Assembly: GCA_030536145.1 (NCBI GenBank)
Contig: JAUNQN010000011.1
Span: forward strand, 1-54,956
Source of the DNA: Akkermansia sp.
Lineage (GTDB): Bacteria > Verrucomicrobiota > Verrucomicrobiia > Verrucomicrobiales > Akkermansiaceae
Length of the DNA stretch: 54,956 bases
Direction of reading: 5' to 3'
Within the stretch, counting starts at the first letter, position 1. Each line of letters starts with the position of its first letter. The notes under the pieces are model-generated. The model worked only from the letters and a program-made list of their open reading frames with translations, made no database searches and was not told the origin of the DNA. Shown here piece after piece: positions 51,302-54,956 of the stretch. The translations under genes and the position numbers were made by a program.

Positions 51302-51872
51302 CGCGCTTGAGATTTGCAACGCCGCGCTTGGCGAGCTGGGGCTTGCGCCTATACCCGGGATTGACGCGGAGGGGAACGACCGCCAGCGCATGTGCGCGAG
51401 GCTGTACCACCCTGTGCGGCGGGACAGCCTGTGCCGCGCGGTGTGGCGGTGGGCGTGCGGGGAGCATGTGCTGCGGGCCAGCGGTGCGAAGGACGGTTGC
51501 GGGCGCGACAGGTTCCCGCTGCCGGGTGATGCGCTGCGGGTGCTGGGGGTACACCAGGTGGTGGAGGGGCCGTGGTGCGTGCAGATGCGCGCTATCATGT
51601 GCCATTCCCTGGACGGGACGCTGAAGGTGGACCTTATCCGCGATGCGGAGGACCTGGAGGCGGCTCCGCCGCAGTTCCTCCGCCTGATGGTGGTACGGCT
51701 GGCGCTGAAGCTGGCCCCTGTGCTGACGATAGGCACGCCGCCGGAGCTGCTGGAGCGTCTGAAGCGCGAGGCGGAGGGCATCGTGGATGCGGTGCGGCCC
51801 ACGCTGGCGGAGTACCGGGAGAGCCTGGCGCAGGAGATTGCAAACAACTTAACCCGCCGCCCGCGCGGTTAA
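51294..51872 (+). CDS. head-tail-connector-like phage protein
   Basis: This 192-residue protein begins SALEICNAALGELGLAPIPGIDAEGNDRQRMCARLYHPVRRDSLCRAVWRWACG. This is the pattern of T7 gp11-like tail tube or head-tail adaptor proteins (ICNxAL..LG, later R..LL..W.FA). In most phages such genes lie in the structural module, so its place in the replication operon is odd and it may have been recruited for another role. The site GAAAGGAGGCGGC precedes the ATG. Confidence 0.55.
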   Translation: MTSALEICNAALGELGLAPIPGIDAEGNDRQRMCARLYHPVRRDSLCRAVWRWACGEHVLRASGAKDGCGRDRFPLPGDALRVLGVHQVVEGPWCVQMRAIMCHSLDGTLKVDLIRDAEDLEAAPPQFLRLMVVRLALKLAPVLTIGTPPELLERLKREAEGIVDAVRPTLAEYRESLAQEIANNLTRRPRG

Positions 51873-51889
51873 TCGCGGGCACCAACAAT

Positions 51890-52615
51890 ATGCCATATAT
51901 ATTCAAGACACAATACAATTCGGACCCTGTGCAACAGGGTGTAGCCCCGGGCCTGTACTATGCGACGTGCGTGAGCACGGAGGAGAAGCAGGACCGGAAC
52001 GGGAACATGGGCCTGGTGGCGACGTGGCAGTTCCAGTACCAGGGGAAGCCGCGCGAGATGAAGGAGTGGTACGGCTATTCCGCCAACATGGCCTGGAAGA
52101 TGGAGAGGCTGGTGCGCTGCATGGGTGCGACGTATGATGCGGGCGCGCAGTTCGAGTTCGGCCCGGCGCTGGTGCAGGGCCGCAAGGTGTGGCTGGTGGT
52201 GGGCAAGAGCTGGCGGCAGGACAAGGGGCGGCTCCAGTCTGCTATCCTGCGCCCGGCGCACATGAACGAGCTGCCGCAGGGGGTGACGGTTCCCGGGCGC
52301 GAGCTGACGGAGCAGGAGATTCTGAACATCGGCCTGAACAGCGATGCGACGGACCCGAACGACAAGAAGACGCAGGATGCCCTGCTGTACAAGAACACGC
52401 CCACAGCATCCGCCGATGGTGGCGGCTGGGGTGATATGGCCAACAGCGCCCCGGCCCCTGCGCCAGCGCCCGCACAGGGTTGCCAGCCTGCGGCTCAGGC
52501 GTGGCAGGGCCAGCCTGCACCGGCCCAGCCGCAGCAGCATGTCGCAGGCGGATACCAGCAGGGGCAGAATACCGGCTATGTGCCGAACATGGCGGATGAC
52601 GATATCCCGTTCTGA
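51890..52615 (+). CDS. single-stranded DNA-binding-like protein (DUF669 type)
   Basis: This 241-residue protein has an N-terminal domain (GVAPGLYYATCVSTEEKQDRNGNMGLVATWQFQYQGKPREMKEWYGYSANMAWKMERLVRCMGA) in the DUF669 pattern, phage proteins thought to bind ssDNA. It then has a long Ala/Pro/Gln-rich linker and ends in DDDIPF, the acidic tail that SSB proteins use to recruit partners. It follows the connector-like gene by 17 bases and precedes RusA. Confidence 0.75.
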   Translation: MPYIFKTQYNSDPVQQGVAPGLYYATCVSTEEKQDRNGNMGLVATWQFQYQGKPREMKEWYGYSANMAWKMERLVRCMGATYDAGAQFEFGPALVQGRKVWLVVGKSWRQDKGRLQSAILRPAHMNELPQGVTVPGRELTEQEILNIGLNSDATDPNDKKTQDALLYKNTPTASADGGGWGDMANSAPAPAPAPAQGCQPAAQAWQGQPAPAQPQQHVAGGYQQGQNTGYVPNMADDDIPF

Positions 52616-52619
52616 TATC

Positions 52620-53120
52620 ATGAAGCTGGTGATTGAACTGCCGCCGCCGCCCAAGGCCCTGGACCGCAACCACGGGACGGGGAACTGGAAGGCCAAGACC
52701 GGCAAGGTGCGCCAAGCCCGCAGCAATGCGGGCCTGGCAGCCCTGGAACAGCTGCGCCGCGGCCCCCGCCTGCCGAAGGGCTGGAAACCGGCTTACCTGC
52801 ATGTGACGACGTACTGGTACGGGCACCGCGTGGACGTGGACAACGCCCTGGCGAATGTGAAGGCGTACCAGGACGGGATCATGAAGGTGCTGGGGGCTGA
52901 TGACCGGGAGCTGCAGGAGGGGCATTCCGTGGTGATGCACTTGCCGCAGGAGCTGAAGGAGTACCACCGCTGGGTGCGGTATGTGCTGACGGATGACTGG
53001 GGCGAGTTTGACCTCGAAATCAGGGGGGCGCACACGGCGGGGAGCGACAACGGTCTGCGAGACGCCGGGCGGGTGCTGCACCTGCTGTGGAAAGCGGCGC
53101 AGGATAAGCGCAAGCATTAA
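52620..53120 (+). CDS. rusA: RusA-type Holliday junction resolvase
   Basis: This 166-residue protein has the RusA active site: D72 and D74 in RVDVDNALANVK with Lys81, a third acidic site in GADDRELQEG (D94/D95), and the N-terminal IELPPPPKALDRN. It cuts Holliday junctions during phage recombination. The C-terminal extension (DLEIRGAHTAGSDNGLRDAGRVLHLLWKAAQDKRKH) is a little longer than usual. It lies 4 bases after the SSB-like gene. Confidence 0.88.
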   Translation: MKLVIELPPPPKALDRNHGTGNWKAKTGKVRQARSNAGLAALEQLRRGPRLPKGWKPAYLHVTTYWYGHRVDVDNALANVKAYQDGIMKVLGADDRELQEGHSVVMHLPQELKEYHRWVRYVLTDDWGEFDLEIRGAHTAGSDNGLRDAGRVLHLLWKAAQDKRKH

Positions 53121-53159
53121 GGATTATTTAACACTTGAACAAGAAACCTAGCAAGCAAT

Positions 53160-53486
53160 ATGACAACAAAGACACTTAATATCGACAAGGCGGATGGAAG
53201 CCCCACTATAGAGGAGGACCTTGATGCCCTGCCCACCCGCGTGCCGGAGGAGCAGTACATAACGGCAGAGCTTGAAGCCGTGAAGCAGGCACTCATGGAA
53301 TCTGTGGACCGCGAGGTGTACGAGCGCCTCCGGGAGGGGTCCGATTACGTGATAAAGCTCTCGTTCAGCGTGACGGTGGACCGCGGGCAGATGGAGGTTG
53401 ACGCCAAGATGACCGGGGCCTTGAAGATGGAAAAGCGTGCGCAGAGTTTCATCACTGACCCGGCGCAGATGGAGCTTGGACTGTAA
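53160..53486 (+). CDS. hypothetical phage protein
   Basis: This acidic 108-residue protein has a helical N-terminal half (YITAELEAVKQALMESVDREVYERLREG) and a beta-rich C-terminal half (YVIKLSFSVTVDRGQMEVDAKMTG). No family is recognised. It follows rusA after 39 bases without an obvious strong ribosome-binding site. Confidence 0.5.
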   Translation: MTTKTLNIDKADGSPTIEEDLDALPTRVPEEQYITAELEAVKQALMESVDREVYERLREGSDYVIKLSFSVTVDRGQMEVDAKMTGALKMEKRAQSFITDPAQMELGL

Positions 53487-53495
53487 GGAGGAGTC

Positions 53496-53723
53496 ATGGC
53501 AGTAGAGTTCATAGACAAAGGCAAGCACGGACGCAACAACTACGTCATCCTGCGCAGGTTCGACAGCAACGGCGAGTGGATTGGCTACGAGCTCATGGTA
53601 TGGGGTGAGGACCGAGTGGCAAGGTTCGTCAAGACCGAAACGATAGCCGGAGCCGAGAATATCGCGGGCGAATTCCTGAGAACAGGAAAACTGCCTGAAT
53701 GGGCAGTAAAGGAGGAGTTATGA
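53496..53723 (+). CDS. small hypothetical phage protein
   Basis: This 75-residue protein with a beta-rich pattern (NNYVILRRFDSNGEWIGYELMVW) has an AAGGAGG site before the ATG. Its stop overlaps the next start (ATGA). No family is recognised. Confidence 0.55.
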   Translation: MAVEFIDKGKHGRNNYVILRRFDSNGEWIGYELMVWGEDRVARFVKTETIAGAENIAGEFLRTGKLPEWAVKEEL

Positions 53724-54337
53724 GCGCTGATATCGACTATTTCGGCATGGACGAGGTGCTGGGTGTGGCGGGGGGAGAATTATCTCCCCGCCACCGCCGA
53801 CGCCTGAATGAACAGACAGGGCTCCCGCCCGGGTTCGTGGTGGCCGAGGAGTGGCGCAAGGCCAAGGGGCTGCATTCCGCGTACTTTGCCGGGCGCATGC
53901 GCCGCATCAACGCGGAGGAGTTTACCTCGTCACGCGGCGCGGCGTACCCCAAGGCCGCCCTGGAGGCACACTTCAAGGACGTGCTGCCGCCGGGCGGGTA
54001 CACGGACACCCAGGGCGCGTGCGCCCTGCTGGGCGTGGACCGCTTGACCGGCAATGTGAAACATGCCATCAAGGCGGGCAACTTGGCCACGCGGACAGCC
54101 AGTATTTCAGCCTACGGATACAAGCGGCTGTGGTACTGTGTGGCAGACCTGCTGGCGCTCCGTGATGCGCGGGAGGCGAAGGCAAAGCCTGAGCACGTGA
54201 AGGCGGCAGGGCACATGGATGCGCTGGTGGCGGCGGAGGCCCCGCTGGAGTATGATGCGGAGAATGACCCGTGCATGCATGCGCGGCGGGCGCAGCTGTG
54301 CCGCAAGTACGGGGTGCTCATGGATAAGGTGCAATAA
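53720..54337 (+). CDS. phage protein with MerR/excisionase-like DNA-binding domain
   Basis: This 205-residue protein has a helix-turn-helix-like part TDTQGACALLGVDRLTGNVKHAIKAGNLATRTASISAYGYKRLWYCVADLLALRDAREAK (about residues 100-160), resembling the domain in the protein at 46304. The N-terminal 95 residues are unknown and basic. The strong AAAGGAGG site overlaps the preceding gene. It could regulate or help start replication. Confidence 0.55.
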   Translation: MSADIDYFGMDEVLGVAGGELSPRHRRRLNEQTGLPPGFVVAEEWRKAKGLHSAYFAGRMRRINAEEFTSSRGAAYPKAALEAHFKDVLPPGGYTDTQGACALLGVDRLTGNVKHAIKAGNLATRTASISAYGYKRLWYCVADLLALRDAREAKAKPEHVKAAGHMDALVAAEAPLEYDAENDPCMHARRAQLCRKYGVLMDKVQ

Positions 54338-54371
54338 CAACAAAAATCAACAATCATAAACTATCAACGAT

Positions 54372-54614
54372 ATGGACGAGGAAGAAATGAAACATTTTAT
54401 GGCGCTTAAATGCCCCGTGTACAACAGGGAGGGCATGAAAGTGTATCACAATGCAAGAGGTGGCATTACAATCATGGATGACATGGGCAATTTTGTGGCG
54501 TTTGCGACAGGGCAGGCGAATGAGATTGCGGATGCCATCAAGCTGATTGCCATGTGGCAAGAGAAAAATCTGAGCATTATGGATTTCATAGATGAAAAAG
54601 AACAGGAGGACTGA
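54372..54614 (+). CDS. small hypothetical phage protein
   Basis: This acidic 80-residue protein (MDEEEMKHFMALKCPVYN...) has a beta-rich middle and a C-terminal helix (ANEIADAIKLIAMWQEKN). It lies 34 bases after the previous gene and 2 bases before the next ATG. No family is recognised. Confidence 0.5.
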   Translation: MDEEEMKHFMALKCPVYNREGMKVYHNARGGITIMDDMGNFVAFATGQANEIADAIKLIAMWQEKNLSIMDFIDEKEQED

Positions 54615-54616
54615 CG

Positions 54617-54956
54617 ATGGCTAACAGCAGGGTAATCAGGAAAGGCTTTGTGGATTCCGACAGGGTGAACGGGCTCAGTTGGTTTGCGGAGTGCCTGTTC
54701 CACCGCCTGCTCCTGGTTGCGGATGATTTCGGGTTCTATGATGCCCGCGTACCGTATTTGAAGTCTCAGCTCTTCGGCATGAAGCCGAATCCTGTGAGAG
54801 ATGCCGATATTCAATGTGCCCTTGCGTCTGTCGAGGGTGCCGGGCTTATCCGTATCTACTCCGTTGACGGCAAGCCGTACCTGCAAATACTCAATTATGG
54901 ACAGCGGATGCAGAACAAGAAGCCCAAGTATCCTACACCGGAAAACTGCGGTGATT
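54617..54956 (+). CDS. phage replication-initiation protein, N-terminal part (partial)
   Basis: The frame is open to the window end (113 codons). It starts MANSRVIRKGFVDSDRVNGL with CAGGAGG upstream. The sequence LSWFAECLFHRLLLVADDFGFYDARVPYLKSQLFGMKP... then ADIQCALASVEGAGLIRIYSVDGKPYLQILNYG fits the N-terminal winged-helix domain of phage replisome-organiser (lin1244/DUF4373-like) proteins. The downstream gene should be a helicase loader or helicase, outside the window. Confidence 0.75.
   Translation, partial: MANSRVIRKGFVDSDRVNGLSWFAECLFHRLLLVADDFGFYDARVPYLKSQLFGMKPNPVRDADIQCALASVEGAGLIRIYSVDGKPYLQILNYGQRMQNKKPKYPTPENCGD

Noticed and set aside
43646..54956. CRISPR array in the accessory region
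   Set aside because: No set of regularly spaced direct repeats of 20-40 bases was found. The only repeats are the three operators and the small inverted repeats.

Overview
The window is a GC-rich bacterial chromosome segment (about 43 kb of host DNA) followed by the left ~11.9 kb of a prophage that runs off the right edge. The host looks like a gut-type Verrucomicrobiota, most likely Akkermansia-like. The signs are a secreted protein ending in a PEP-CTERM-type tail (VPEPATG, hydrophobic stretch, RRRR), an M60 mucin-type metallopeptidase with an ankyrin N-terminus, a secreted GH2 glycosidase, LPS genes, and near-absence of Shine-Dalgarno sequences before host genes. The placement is inference; no rRNA is present.

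Host layout: (1) 1-8.2 kb: SWIM protein, two sugar epimerases, Sel1-repeat protein, transaldolase, gamma-class carbonic-anhydrase-like protein, M60 peptidase. (2) 8.3-15 kb: an IdeS/Mac-like cysteine protease with a PEP-CTERM tail, a sugar-kinase-like protein, lpxK and asnS. (3) 15.2-21.9 kb: a four-gene metal (probably zinc) ABC operon with an operator-like palindrome over its promoter, then class Ia nrdA-nrdB. (4) 21.9-26.4 kb on the minus strand: clpP-clpX-tsaD and two unknown genes. (5) 26.5-36.2 kb: argG, then a surface-polysaccharide locus (three glycosyltransferases, two hexapeptide acetyltransferases, a stand-alone acyl carrier protein with an ANL-family ligase, a membrane acyltransferase) that also contains dxr. 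(6) 36.2-43 kb: rnpB, a BASS transporter, an HD phosphodiesterase, a GH2 glycosidase and an SDR.

The prophage begins at a displaced 3' fragment of tRNA-Ser(GGA) at 43056-43110, on the minus strand. Its orientation predicts that the intact tRNA and the integrase lie beyond the right edge. Next to the att site are repeated arm-like sites, a candidate structured RNA closed by an 18-bp helix, and a two-gene unit (degenerate PLD-like protein plus three-TM protein) on the minus strand. Then come a leftward repressor with three palindromic operators in its divergent promoter region, a SieB-like exclusion gene lying antisense inside the rightward early operon, and a recombination/replication cassette: Sak4-like ATPase, Cas4/RecB-like nuclease, dUTPase, SSB-like protein, RusA resolvase and the start of a replication-initiation protein. 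A compact tRNA-like element sits before the Sak4-like gene.

Two expression styles coexist. Several genes have a -10 box exactly six bases before the ATG, so their mRNAs should be leaderless (four host genes and the phage repressor). The rightward phage genes mostly carry strong AAAGGAGG ribosome sites. The parts most likely to be new are the att-proximal RNA/PLD-like/membrane-protein unit and the antisense sieB arrangement.
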